Positions 34,423 through 47,128 of a stretch of DNA of 64,000 nt are shown here, one piece after another (within the stretch, counting starts at the first letter, position 1; each line of letters begins with the position of its first letter). Origin of the DNA: Ulota crispa (taxonomy: Eukaryota; Streptophyta; Bryopsida; Orthotrichales; Orthotrichaceae); assembly GCA_963920765.1 (NCBI GenBank), contig OY987248.1, forward strand, positions 20,308,539 through 20,372,538, in the 5' to 3' direction. The notes under the pieces are model-generated. The model was given only the letters and a program-made list of their open reading frames with translations, was not told where the DNA came from and did no database searches. The translations under genes and the position numbers were made by a program.

Positions 34423-35351
34423 TAACCCCTAAGGGACCAAGCCATTTTTTCTGCAAAAAACACATAAAACTACCACTTTTGGGGAAGCTAGTACAATGGG
34501 GAAAAATAAAAAATTTACAAGAATTCAACCATAAGATCTTATAGTAGACTACAAGAGGTACATGTGATAAAAAAATCAGCTCAATCTACACAAAAATGAG
34601 TGAGATATTTACATTTGAATTGCAAAAAAAAAGTTGTTTTTGCTGCTACCCAGATATTTCAAAAGGCGTTCACCACTCTTATATCAAAAAAATTACTCTA
34701 CACAAAGTTGAGGTTTATTTTTCCCATGTAGGAGACCAAGTTAGGTATGTGTGGGAGAATTTTCAAATCAATTGGAACTATACAACACCAGGGAAAAAAT
34801 AGTAAGTAAAAAGAAGTAGAAAATGAGTCAAAACACTAAATTGTTGAGAATTTAATTATAAAAATGAAAAATGCAAATCCCAACGGTTGTAGTGTTGTGA
34901 TAAACAATCTAAATCCTTTGGTTTTGTTTTTATTTCCAAAATAATGAAAATTGAGTAAAATAAAGGACTTCAAAGTATATTTTAGAGTAGAGAATCTAGA
35001 ACTGCCCGTAAACAAAAACTCCTCATAACTTTCATCTCATCTATCAAAATTGAATGATTCAAAGCTCCCCACATCTACATAAGTCTAAAGAACCTATTTC
35101 AGGTTTTTATTTGAAATAAATGAAATTTTTTTAAAAGTTTTTGGCTGCCCGGGGAGCAGCATTTTCTAGGTTTTCATGCATAACAACTTCAATAATTTTG
35201 GGAATGAAGAAAAAACTACATTCCCATGTACATTTATGAATTCCTCACCTTCAATAAAAGTTTCAGAAAATCACACAAAGTAATTTAACCATAGGTACAT
35301 GCCCGAAATCACAAATGTCAGCTGAACTGACAATGATCCTTTAGGGGTTAA
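34423..35351. mobile_element. TTAA-flanked asymmetric element, subfamily A (0.93 kb)
   Basis: Left TTAACCCCTAAGGGACCAAG, right GATCCTTTAGGGGTTAA. It aligns end to end with 25619-26561, including the central block AGTCAAAACACTAAATTGTT and AAATGCAAATCCCAACGG. No ORF beyond about 70 codons. Confidence 0.85.
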
Positions 35352-35881
35352 CAGTAAAATGGATTTCTTGTCAAACCTTGTGGCGATAATACACTCTATG
35401 TCTAGTGTTTGACGGGACTTTGGAATGCAACGAGAAACAAATAAGAAGTACTTATTATGGATCACTGGATAAGGAAACATTGCATATTGGAGTAGCTTCT
35501 ATTCCGTTTTTCTATTTATTTTTATTTTTCGGGGGGTGTCATAGACTAGCTATTCCATTTTCAAGTCTTTATGAAGTAATTGGCTTAACCGATTTTACAA
35601 AGAAGATCTCATAATCTTCACCCACATTGATATTTTCATTGTAAATTATACCCTTAATTATAAACTTGAAACTTATGAGCGATTTTTGTGATTCTTGTAA
35701 ATTTCCTTCACCATCAGTTCAAGGAAAAATGTAATGGTTTCAGATTTTCATTCGAGTTTATGTAATATTCTGTTACTCGTAGGTTGACACGTGTTATTGA
35801 CCTTCGGGACAGTTTTGCATACTCGTCTTTTACTACAAAATCAAATTTAAATATTTTTCTGTAAGTAGGGACAATTATATT
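35352..35881. other. Intergenic, nothing recognised
   Basis: No bounded element and no credible gene. Confidence 0.4.
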
Positions 35882-36175
35882 ACGGAAATTTACAAATAGG
35901 GTCACAAAAACAAACAAACAAAATTCCAGATAGGGGTACAGTTTCAAAACAACTACAAATAGGGGCATAGTTCCAGAAAATTAATTTGTAACTTCCTGTA
36001 AAATTTTGGTTTGGACACTGGTTGACTTAGATATAACATATTAGATGTTAGTTAGTTTCCAAAAATCTTAGAGATCTCTCCAAAACAAGCCTAAATAAGA
36101 CAATTTTAATAAAGGGGGTCTGAAAATATGCCCCTTTTTGTGATACTTTTTGTTTTTCGTGCCTTATTTGTAAAC
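35882..36175. mobile_element. Degenerate relative of the intron-3 MITE
   Basis: Left block GGAAATTTACAAATAGGGTC, AACTACAAATAGGGGCAT and TTTTGGTTTGGACACTGGTT match 1368-1803. The right end (GTGCCTTATTTGTAAACTC) is worn. Edges are approximate. Confidence 0.5.
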
Positions 36176-36938
36176 TCTTGATCATGTTAATTATAAGTCA
36201 CCATCAATTCCAGAATAAAGGGAGTTGAATCTATAGCCCTTTGCAAATACATTTTTCTTAAATTTTCGGATGAAATTGGGTGAAAATAAGGAAAAGAGAA
36301 AGTCTTGCCCCGTCATTTGAAATTAAAAAACATGAAGAAAGTATGTGATGAAATGAATGAAAGTCATCAACTGTGCAACCTGAAGCACTAGAAATTTACC
36401 AATCACGGCATAATATTTTACCTCCCTGTCTATCAAAGGTTTGTGATTTTATAAAACAACTTCACCCTCTGTGCAATCACTCACAGAAATTAGAAAGTTT
36501 TTTTTTTTTTTTTTTTCTTGAAAATAAGAAACTATTATTACACAACTTACGAACGGAGATAAGTAATTTATGTTAAATTTTTGTTTTTCTACTTGGATTT
36601 CACGTTTCAAAAAGGGCCACACCAATGTTGATACGTAATGTTACATAAACTTTGATTTACAATTTGAAACTCTTTTATAACGAAAATGTCACTTTCAAGA
36701 AGAAGCAACGAAGGAAACACTCTCTTTTAGGTTGTACCAACCTAATCAATAAAAGTGACATTTTAGTATCAAATTGTTATTACTGTTATCATCATTAACA
36801 ACATGCAATGAAGGACATTCAATTCGTTGAAGACCGCGATTTAAACTTGCCCGAAAAATACATGGGGATGTCTTTTACTGGATTTAAGATTTTAGTAGGA
36901 GGAAGTGACAAAAGACAATTGAAGGCATTCTATTTTTT

Positions 36939-37486
36939 TACATTAAATAATGCATTTAGGGTCCCTTAACTATTAGGTTGCCTGACCAAAAAAAAATTTC
37001 TCACGACTCATTATTTGGTCACTTGGAGACACATGCAACTTTTTAAATAGTAGGATTTCACATGATCCACGATTTGAACATTGCTAATTTGTTTTGTGCA
37101 ACCTTGTTGATATGGTTAGGTTCTATAAATTTTGTTTATTGCAATACTTATTGATCAAAAACACTATTTTATGAGCATAAAATGATGAGCCATGAGCCAT
37201 GATTCAAGATTTAGTGAGTGGGAATAGAATCTCAATTCAAACTTAATGTAATAATTTAAAAAACAACAAATTTTTCAAAAGATGATAGTATATAAATGCA
37301 CAATTATAAGGCCACATGTACACGGATAAAAGTGGAATTTATTATTTTGACAAAAAAATCCCAGCCCAACGCTCAGGGCTCATGGGTCCTTGCTCACAAA
37401 ATAGCATTCCTTTGTCAGTAAGTTTTGGACAGTGTAATTTGTAGACAAATTAGTGCAGGGCAACCCTAAAGGCAATATTTAGTATA
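36939..37486. mobile_element. Degenerate AATAGTGC-family element
   Basis: Left TACATTAAATAATGCATTTA, right GGCAATATTTAGTATA. The interior has 'CTCATTATTTGGTCACTTGG' and a CATGATCCACGATTTG-like stretch shared with 39456-39744. The mid part is diverged. Confidence 0.5.
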
Positions 37487-38228
37487 GTAAACTGTAGTTG
37501 CTTTTGGTATAAATATGGAGTGGCCTTTTTTAGGGTATAAATTGGTATAAATAGATTCTCATCAATCTCGATGGCTGGCAGCATCTCTGTAGAACAACCT
37601 GATGAAACGAAGGAAGCTTAAATTAACATGAGGTATGAACGTTTAATAACTATCAACTATTTTTAGTTAGACATTGTTAGAGTATCCTAAATCCCCTTCG
37701 ATTCTTTCTATTGTTACCTTTTTATTTTCAGCCTGGTGTCAGTAGAAAATCCATTGACCCACTATTTTTGGCTATGGAGTTAGTATGTGCCAGGGAATCT
37801 ATTTATTATCCCTCCGGTGGGTAAGCGATACGTACCCCCTGAGAATACCTGCTGCTGTGGGAAAACAGTGGATAGAACCATCCACAAATGCACGTTCAGC
37901 AGTAAACCATTTAATATCATTAGGCTTCATCCATAAACTGGTGAACCTAGCATTTTCGTTAATAGAAACTTGGTGAACCCACTCCCTAATATTTCTACAC
38001 AGGAAAAAACAAAAACAAAATCTGACGAGAATTGTACTAATAATAAAAGTTAGCTAGACTTGCACTTGCAATAATTTATAGACAAAGTTAACCAATTTAA
38101 TTTTTTGGATCTGTCCTATAGCCGCATAGACTCGGAGATTGTTCTTATTTTTCATTGGTTGATAGATACGCACCTTGGATGGCTTGGAATGCATGTCACA
38201 CGTGTTATTTGAACTACTTCACCCCACA
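37487..38228. other. Intergenic, nothing recognised
   Basis: No bounded element and no credible gene. Confidence 0.4.
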
Positions 38229-38777
38229 TTAACCCCTAAAGGACCGAGGGTGTATTTTGAGAAAAAATCTCAGGACCTGGTGCATTGCCCAAAATTGAAA
38301 ATAAAACTTTTTTTTCTCAAATTCAACCATGCAAAAGTGTGTAAAACAAATAAATTAATGTGTGCAAAAAAATTCAGCCCATTCGACCGCGCTGACTGTA
38401 AGATTATAACATTTGAAGTGAGAAAAGCAGTTTTCTTTCATTCCTGCAAAACAAGGTTAGCACACTTTGAGTCTTCCTAGAGTAAAGTTTTTGCTCTACA
38501 CAAAAATGAGCTTTTTGACCATTCACAAGTATATGATGTTAGGTTCACTCATGAAAACTTTTAGATGTAGATAGAGAATCTAGCTTATTCTAAATCATCT
38601 TGCAATGCAAGGAGGTTTAGTGAATTGGCAATACACTAGTCATTCTTTCTGCAATGAGGAAGTCTTTTATTAGAAATCTAAAAACTAAAAATTTAAAAAC
38701 AAACTTTTGGAATATGTGAAAAAAAGTTTCAAGAGTTTTGGATTTATAGATTGAAAGATAATAGGGCCTAAAGTTAG

Positions 38778-38840
<63 letters not shown>

Positions 38841-39215
38841 TTTTCTTGAAACTGCCTAAACATGGTTAACAAAGTTTGACTCCCTTCTAAATGTGATGTG
38901 AGAGCTTAGATTATTTTTTTACAATTGTACACCATGTTTTTTTAGTTACATACTTGCCAAATTTCAAAAGTTGATAAGAGCTTTAGCATAAGGTTCTCCA
39001 AAAATGCCAAATTGCCCAAGTTGCCCAATTTCTTTTGGGCAACATAACATTTGAACCAAACATCCGATTGGGAAAAAATTACATTTCCACTTAGGGGATA
39101 CATATTTGCACCTTGTGTAATAATTTTGAGAATATCCAATAAAATTTGACTCCATATGACCCTACCCGAGTTCTCAAGCGGTTGTTGAACAACCACTTGG
39201 TCTTTTAGGGGTTGA
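38229..39215. mobile_element. TTAA-flanked element (0.99 kb) sharing its right border with the next
   Basis: Left TTAACCCCTAAAGGACCGAG, right CTTGGTCTTTTAGGGGTTGA. Left-hand blocks (AAATCTCAGG..., ACATTTGAAGTGAGAAAAGC) are loosely like the asymmetric subfamily. It contains the (TTA)n microsatellite. Its right border TTGA is also the left border of the next element. Confidence 0.7.
38779..38840. repeat. (TTA)n microsatellite
   Basis: About 20 uninterrupted TTA/ATT units inside the TTAA element at 38229-39215. Likely length-variable. Confidence 0.95.
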
Positions 39216-40137
39216 CCCATTAATGCCCAAGGCACCAAAGTTTGGTGTGGCAATATTTTGAAGTTCAATAAACCTAACTAATTTTCTATTTTTAGTAGTT
39301 TAAACTTTTGATTTATTATTTGTGTATTCCAATTTTAGCATCATAAATTGATTTTGAAAATGTTTGATTATAATTCTTCTATTGAAAATTTTGCGCAAAG
39401 GTCTTGACTTTCTCTAGCGTTGAGAGCTCTTGGAAATGAGCCTCAAATACACTACACCAAATAGTGTATTTAGGTTGCCTAACCATGGAAAATTACCTCG
39501 TAACTCATGGCTCGGCCACTTGGAGGCGCATGAAACTATTTAGATACAAGGATTTCTCATGATTTACCACATGGACTTTGCTATTTATTGTCTTGGAGTT
39601 GTGTTGTTGTTGCCAAGGCCTTTTAAATTTGCTTAATACAATAATTATTGATGAAAATTATTGTAGCAGCAGTAAGTATTTAAATAGTGTAAAATGTCAA
39701 GAAATTAGTGTGGAGCAACCTAAATGCACTATTTGGTGTAGATCTTGGAGAAAAAATTACACTAGAAATTCATTTGAAAATATTATAGAAGAGATTTTAA
39801 AAATGTATAAAGTGATTGCAGTTATGTATGTTATTTTCTTTAACTTTGTATTTTATTGGTGATCATTTTGTTAAATCCAACATGTGAAAAGAGAATTCAA
39901 AAACATCAAGTCATTTTTGTGGTTTTAATACCCTCATGATCAAACATTATAATCTTTCAATCCATAAGTGATATTGTTGTATTTTCTTTTCCTATGTGAT
40001 CTCTAACATATCTAATTTGAATATGTACAATTGCAATTAAAATAATTTGGTACAAGTTATTAAAATGTTGGCTTTTTGTTTAGTTTAGAGCAAGATCCTA
40101 TAAGCTCAAAAAAGACCTCAAGCATTTAGGGGGTTAA
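39212..40137. mobile_element. TTAA-flanked element, subfamily B, with nested MITE (0.93 kb)
   Basis: Left TTGACCCATTAATGCCCAAG, right AGCATTTAGGGGGTTAA. It aligns with 47242-47897 and, inverted, with 48261-48917 (shared GAGAGCTCTTGGAAATGAGC, CTCAAATACACTA, ATGTGATCTCTAACATATCT-like). The extra length relative to the 656-bp copies is the MITE at 39456-39744. Confidence 0.8.
39456..39744. mobile_element. CACCAAATAGTG-family MITE nested in a TTAA element
   Basis: Left TACACCAAATAGTGTATTTA, right TGCACTATTTGGTGTA. The empty site in the relative at 47.5 kb reads ACACTAGAGCTTGG, showing a clean insertion with TA duplicated. Confidence 0.85.
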
Positions 40138-40559
40138 TAATGTTAACTTGAACTAATTCATGAGATAAGTGAATTTGTTTGGTGCACTAGTAGAGAAGTT
40201 TGCACTATGAAATTTGGTCAATTCAAATGGTTGATTTTGGTTGGAAAAACTAGCTTGAATGAATGAAGGGTTTGTTAGGAATAGTTCAAACCTCATGAAC
40301 CTAGACGGAAAATTCAACTCCCATGTGATAATGAGGTTGTTAGACCTTACCATAGGTGGGCACAAGTGTTTGAGGAGAAATAACAATTAGTGTATTGTTA
40401 GACGGTTGAAATTGCAAAAAAATAGGTTGAAACTTGAAATTGCTGGATAAAACTTGAAACTACTGAATAACTTGAAATTGCTAGATAAAACTTGAAGCTA
40501 CTAGATAGATAACCAGCTATTTTTCTTCAGAACCCCTAAAAATAGTATATTACAATATA

Positions 40560-40772
40560 ATTATATGAATTTTACAAGAAATAGCTAGTGCACGCCAGTG
40601 AAAATCTGGTTGAAATTGGGAAATGCTAGATTTTGGCTAGTGAAGCTAAAATTTCTCCCTAAACCCTAGTGGGCACACTATGGTGGAAAGCACTTGGCCA
40701 TTGCTTGGGTTTGAACTAACTACCACCTCACTGGTGTGCCAAGGTCAAAGCCATTGAGCTCTGACCACATCT
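40560..40772 (-). mobile_element. Probable tRNA-derived SINE
   Basis: On the minus strand: GTCAGAGCTCAATGGC (A-box-like), then TTAGTTCAAACCC (B-box-like) about 40 bases on, the spacing of a Pol III internal promoter. The tRNA-unlike tail follows. Limits are approximate; the 3' end runs into imperfect ACTTGAAATTGC repeats at 40430-40510. Confidence 0.45.
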
Positions 40773-40976
40773 ACCTCAGTTATTGCAATACATTGTGTGC
40801 TCCAATGTATAACTACTATCTCAAATAATGTAATTCAAGTGCCCAAATTATTAAGGAGATTTTGCAAGCACATATTTCAATTAGAGAGTGTGTGATAGAT
40901 ATTGCCATGCAAGTTCTTTACTTCTAAGTGATTACCTAAAGTGTAGCAAAAGATTGTGACCAAAACCCTACTCAGC

Positions 40977-41113
40977 TCTCTACAAGAAGAAATGTCCAAA
41001 TTGACTAAATGTGTCCAAAATGACAAAAATGCCAGCATTGACAAAAAAAAAGTCCAGAATCAACTCATCCAAATCTACAAAAAATGTCCAAATTGACATT
41101 GTTCCCTTGTAGT
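40977..41113. mobile_element. CACTA-like MITE (about 135 bp)
   Basis: Left CTCTACAAGAAGAAATGTCC, right ends TTCCCTTGTAGTA, with AATGTCCAAATTGAC near both ends. Ends of the CACTACAAGAA type are typical of CACTA-derived MITEs. Confidence 0.5.
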
Positions 41114-43444
41114 ATGGCAAGGAGAAATGACATACTGTGAATTCACACTCATTATACCAAATCCACCTTGCTTGATATGAAAAGGTCTTGTACTATCTCA
41201 AATCTTATATTGATTGAAATAACTTGTGTAGTAAGAAAAAAACTGATAAGGAAAAAAACATTAAAATCATCCATACATATGTTTATCCATAAATTTTCTA
41301 TCATTAATAATTTTTATCCAACTAGGGAAGATTTTGAAAAGAAGTAGCCTAAAGGAAATTAGTTGGCAAAAATTGTCTGGCAATATCAAATTCAAGCATC
41401 TTAATTTTACGAGAGTTCACTTCATACGAACCTCACATTTTCATTGCAAAAGAGTAAACAACAATTATTTTCCTCCCGATTTTTTTATTTCTAAATCAAT
41501 ATTGACAGCATGTGTCAAGAACTAAATGTCTACTTCACAATGATTGTAAATGTTAGCAGTGATCGTAATTGAGTCATTTAGTAGTCATTGTATAGTCATT
41601 GTGAACATTTGCAATAATTACAAAGTAGTTGTTTAGGACACGGGTTTTTTCTAGTGACTCTTTATATCAATAAAAGAGTACATGTTTTTTGTATTGCGCC
41701 CTTGAACCTCTTTTCACTCACCTTGTTTTACTATTCCAAAATCTTGTCATTTTATAAAATACAACTAGCATTTTAGTATCTTGTATCATTAGTTTTTAAC
41801 TTACTCAATCCCAATCAAGCATACCAAAATTTGAGTTTCAAAAAACAAAAATCTTATTTTTGGTGAATCACTTTAAATAAAACTAATGGTTTTACTGGAT
41901 AATTGATTGAAAAACATATGTGATGAATTTTTTAAGATTTGATTGCATGGATACGTAGAAAACATCCATATGCACATTGTTCTTTCTAACTTGAATCTCC
42001 AAAAAGCTTCAAAATTCCTTCTATAGTGATTTTATTGTTAGAGTGATCATTACCAAATATAGTAGAATAGATATCTCTATATGGTAATTAGCTTTTGGCA
42101 ATATAAACATGTTATCATGATCAAAGGTATACTTAATCATAACGTATGAACAAGTCATTGAAAATTTGAGGAAGAAGGAAAGAGAAAAGGCAAGGAAAAG
42201 GAGGGTGAAAAATCACCTCAAAAGTCATACAAATTTATGAGAAACATAACGCAAGGCATGTGCAAAGCATACTCGTTTGTATTATACTCACATTTTTTGA
42301 AAAAAAGGTCAGTTTTTATTCAGCACGTTCAAATTTCAATTAAATATTTTGCCTTATCATTTGCCTGACTTCTATTGTGTTTTTTTCTATTGTTTTTTTT
42401 GGATCTTCCTGGTCATTGACTTGTACTGTAAATTGGATTGGTCTTGAAGTGTTTGAATCTTATCCTCCAATCATAAAAAATGCTGCGGGGTCTGCCATAC
42501 TGGCATGCACAGAACATGCCTGGAGAAAGAAAAATGAAAGCATATGATCAATAATTTCTTCCAAGACAAAATTTAAAAGCATATGATTGGCATGATGAAC
42601 TACCCCGTACATAAAAACATCCTCTTTTCCTTTGCAAAACAAATGAGAACAAAGAAAAGAAAAAGAAAAAGAAAAAGAAAAGAAAAGACATTGAAAAATA
42701 TAAAACATATGTATGTACTTTTGTTTGTACGTATTTTGGCGTATGCAAAGTTGGTGAAAACAAAGAGTTTTGTTTGTTGGGTTGGCTTTGGACCAAAGTG
42801 GAGAAGGGCCTTGTATTGACAAAAGTTGCACGTGAAGAAGTTTTGAGTAGTAGGGAAGTTTGTAGTGTTTCGTGGCTTATCTTTGTTTTATCAGTTTGCC
42901 ACTATGTTTACTTATGTTGGTTCCTACATTTATTTGACATGAGTATGAAAGGGAGGGAGATCTCATGTTTCTTCCTTAAAAATCTATAAATGAACTTTAT
43001 GAAAGTTTTGAGCCCTCAAAGAGCTCCCTCCAAAGTCTCCAAAAGGATCCCTAGATATGTACTTATTACAACAAACAGATCACTAATCCCCTATATTTGC
43101 CCACCCTTTGAGTTCAATGCTATCATGAAAGTTATGTTGTTGTGTCATCTCAATTAGACAAAAATGTAGGTACAAAAAAATCATAAATTCTATTTTACCC
43201 TATTTGTATAGATGAGTGAAGTACTTGGATAGTGACTAGTGAATTTATTTTCATATTTTATTAGTGCAACACCTTCTATATTGTTTGAGATTATGCATGT
43301 AGCTAAGGTCCTTCATACAAGATAACAATAGATATGATTCATTTTCCTTGTACTCAAGCTAGCATGCCTAGCTGCCCCCAAATAACAGCTTCATTTGTCA
43401 AATATTGGGGTTCTATTTTGAGAACCCAAAATTTTCTTAATTGA
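41114..43444. other. Intergenic, nothing recognised
   Basis: AT-rich. A purine run lies at about 42650-42690. ORFs up to 123 codons at 42460-42831 (minus) include the complement of that simple repeat and are not called. Confidence 0.45.
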
Positions 43445-43571
43445 GTGTTGACTAAAAGAAAAATGAAAATAAACAACTGATCCACAACAACTATAAATGG
43501 CCTAAACAACTAAATGAGTCATTTTACAATCATTGAATACTTGTCTGAGACACATTTTTCTTTTAGTGTGT
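43445..43571. mobile_element. Short CACTAAAAGAAAAATG inverted repeat
   Basis: Left TGACTAAAAGAAAAATG, right CATTTTTCTTTTAGTGTG: 15 bases complementary, about 125 bases long. The GACACAT/ACAATCATTG interior resembles a related degenerate stretch at 41510-41665. Confidence 0.45.
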
Positions 43572-44476
43572 GTTTGTCCAATACCTCAAGCCAAAGTATT
43601 TATGAGATAAGTAATATCAATTGGTTTTTGAGCTTGCATCCAAAAGCGTTTTATGATATATAGTGACTCCTTGTGGAATGCTTGAAGAGCAAATTGAAAT
43701 TAAAGCACTAATGTGAAAAATCTTTAAAGTGACCCTTGAAATCGCAATTTGTTTTGCAAGTAACGTTCAATTGCCATGCTTGGACTTCACCTAAATTCAA
43801 CTCCGATTCGTATAAACGTGAGGTACTCCTTATTCATACACAATTATGGCTATCAATGAAATTGGTTTGGTAGTGCTAGTTTGTATTACGTAAATAAGAA
43901 GTTGAAGATGTAAGCTTGACATACATGCATGTGTGTATATACATATATTTTTATAGAAAGTTGACAATATGCAACTTAAATTTTAAATGTAATGACAAAC
44001 ATATCAAATATAGAATATGGAAAGTACATGTGGCTTTTTGAAAATGGATTTTCAATCTAATCTTCATTCAAATCGTAATAGCAAAGATGCATAAAACACG
44101 TTAGTTTCTACATATAAAATTCAATTGGAAAATTTAAGGAAGTGGGTGATTTTGTTTTATTTCACAATGTCCAAATTATCATTAATTTAACTTCTAATGG
44201 ACCAAAGTTCATTTGCTACACTAAATCATCATATGTTGTGGGTGAATAATTAGGTTCACAGTAATTTTGAATAATGGTACAAATCACTATTACAAGTAAA
44301 GGCCCTTGGGGAGGTAACTTATGGCAATTAGAAAACAATGTGTGGCAGAATATAAATAGTCTTTTATCCTTTTTGGGTAAAATTTATAAAAAGCTTAAGA
44401 ATAAGGTAGAGATCATTAAATGTCAAAATCATTTATATGTAATTTAGATAGCCCTCAAATGTGGGTCATTAGTATT
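43572..44476. other. Intergenic, nothing recognised
   Basis: No bounded element. A single TTAA-type end (TTTAACTTCTAATGGACCAA) occurs at about 44188 without a partner. Confidence 0.4.
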
Positions 44477-44896
44477 GGGAATTGATATGTGCACACCGAG
44501 GGGTTGATATTTGCACACCCCCTAGGAGGTAAATTATAGCTTTCTACCATCAAAAAGCTGATTTAGAGAATTTTGAATTTAGATTTGGATTTAGGGACCA
44601 TGGTTTACTCTAGAACCATAAAAAAGGTTGCAATTGAACAACACCTAGTGAAAAAGCTTAGTTAGGGGAAAAAATGTTACTTTTACTTTTGTTTGTAAAA
44701 AAAGGTAAGCTTTTTCATTGGATGTTGCTAAACCGCAACTTTTTTTTATTTTATGGTTCTAGACTAAATAATGGCCTCTAAGTCCAAATCTGAATTCAAA
44801 ATTCTCAAATTTAGATTTTTGAAGGTAGAAATCTACAATTCACTTCCCATGAGAGAGTGCAAATATCAACCCCCCGGTGTGCACATATTAATTCCC
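44477..44896. mobile_element. GGGAATTGATATG-ended MITE with 8-bp target duplication
   Basis: Left GGGAATTGATATGTGCACAC, right GTGTGCACATATTAATTCCC. It is flanked on both sides by TTAGTATT, an 8-bp duplication as made by hAT transposases. The interior aligns with the copy in the glycosyltransferase intron at 11934-12347. Confidence 0.85.
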
Positions 44897-46502
44897 TTAG
44901 TATTTTGTACATATAATTTAGCCTGTCATATATTGGATCCTCTAGAATAAATTTACTATAGCATGTGTACAATCAGGTGCACAGCTGGGTTAGAAGTTTT
45001 GTTTTGTTTTTTTGGCAATCAAATGCTCAATTTCTTCAAATTAAAATGGGTAACTTTAGTGCTTTAGGAAGAAATAAAAATTTGTGTACTTCTTTGACTA
45101 ATTTTTCTCCTTTCAACTTGCTTTTCAATTCTTGGGTTTTCTTTACAAAGAATATAGCCTAGAATAAATTGTATTGAAATAGAAAATATAAGTAATGATA
45201 GAGTTCCATCAAATAAGCCATTTTACCAATTATAAGTAATTATAGGAATTTTTTAAATATTAACTACAAGATAAATAGCCCCAAAAAAAAACCCCCTCAC
45301 CGCAAGGGATATTCAAAATATACATAGAGTGACCTCCCCGAGTAAAGGCCTTGACCTCAAAACTTGCAGCATTAAGGACAATGTACTTTGAAAATATTTA
45401 GAAATAACACAATCTTGGAGAATATCGATTCACAGTAATTTACAATAATCAATAATATTTGTCGAAAATACTGTGGTCCTTAGTATATGATGATTTTGGT
45501 GTAGTAGTAAGCTACTAATCTTCAAAGATGAAACCGTAAGCAATCCTTCCAATTCTAATGTCATTTATAGCACTTACAAACATAAATCACAAACACTGCA
45601 GTTGCTAGGGTTTTCTAGAGCTCTTGGTGAGAAACTCATTTTTTATGGTAAATTTGGATCACACCCATAAAAATTTCATATTTTGTAACTAATTCCAAAT
45701 TCTTGTTTAATATTTTGCTGGTGCTGTAGATAGTTTGATACTTTCAATACTTACAAACTTTCCAATATTTTGTCTCAAATTACATACATATTTTCTCCAA
45801 TTTACATATTTTAAATAGTATTTTTAAAAATGGATCCAATAACCTAAAGATGCTACATTATATTGTTGTAAATAAAACAATCACTTATAAAAACAATTGT
45901 GGATTAAGTTTATTTAGGTTAATTAAAGCATGAATATTGCAAAACATGTGTGGGTACATCATATATAACAATAGTAAATTTAACTGTATCCAAAACTAGT
46001 GATTAATCATTTTTCTTTTTAACTAATTGATATGTACAAATAAATTCATAAACAAATGAAAGTACTACAAGGGACCATCTATTTTGGCATTATTTTGTCA
46101 ATATTTTGGCAAGTTTGATTGTACATACCCCCCAAAAGGTTCCATAGAAACTTTACAAGTTAGAAGGTTTCACCAAATCTTCACAAGTGAGTTGTGCCAA
46201 AAAGGTCATCCCAAAACTTTACAAACAATCACGTATTTCAATAACAAGACATGGATTCATCATGGATTCATCAAGAGTAGAAGGCCTATTTGTTACCTTG
46301 TGGCCATTGTCAAATTTCATTAAAAATGAAATAGTTTTAGTACGTACATTTTTGATAATCAACACTATAAGATGGACCTAAATCTCAATGGATCTATTTG
46401 GTTTTCTTTTACATTCCCTCTTTTCTAGTATATTTTCAGGTTTTGTAAATCTGGAGTATTTTTTACTATGAAACCATTATACATGAGAAAAAAAACCATT
46501 AC
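44897..46502. other. Intergenic, nothing recognised
   Basis: AT-rich, no bounded element and no credible gene. Confidence 0.45.
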
Positions 46503-46724
46503 TAAGGTAGGAGCATCCAATATCAATAGTGTACTTAATAGTGTCACTTTTTATACAAGGTGGTCATTCTAAAACTAAATCTAGGTAGATCATAAATACT
46601 TTATTGTTGTTGACCAAAATGATAAGCTATCTACAATGTACTTAGATTTAAGTTCTAAAATGACCACCTTGTGTAAAGAGTAATGCCATTAGATACAATG
46701 TTGGTGTTGGGTACTCCTCCTTTA
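46503..46724. mobile_element. AGGTAGG-family MITE, GAGCATCCAA subtype
   Basis: Left TAAGGTAGGAGCATCCAATA, right GGGTACTCCTCCTTTA. The arms pair over about 90 bases (ACAAGGTGGTCATTCTAAAA against its complement). Edges near TA; the right end has one extra base difference. Confidence 0.7.
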
Positions 46725-47128
46725 CCCTTGTATGCTTATTATAACGAGTGCTTGAGATTGTTCTTGAGACCATATGAGCTGAAATTTTGGCCAAACTGCC
46801 CCTGGTTTTAGCGGCCCTAGAGCAAATTTTTGAAGAAGAACTTGGGAGGCCAATCCACTCAGAATGACATTTCAATGGATATGATGAGATGAGAGAGGCT
46901 TTTTAGGATGAGGGATTATTATTATTACTGTGGCAGGACTTGGGGACCAAGATACACTGGGGACCCTGCCAAACTACTGCCAACATGATCTTGTCTGCCC
47001 AGGAAAACAAGCTTCTAAAAGAAGCAATACGGGGTTTCAAACCTCAGAGGGAAATAAATAAATACCATATTTTTCTCTGGAGTTGCAAGTAAAAACTGAA
47101 GAGTTTTCCCGTATAATTGTAAAATTTT

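Noticed and set aside
34423-35351. Possible coding capacity of the TTAA elements
   Set aside because: The longest ORFs in any TTAA element are about 110 codons, differ between copies and have no transposase motif, so all are treated as non-autonomous.
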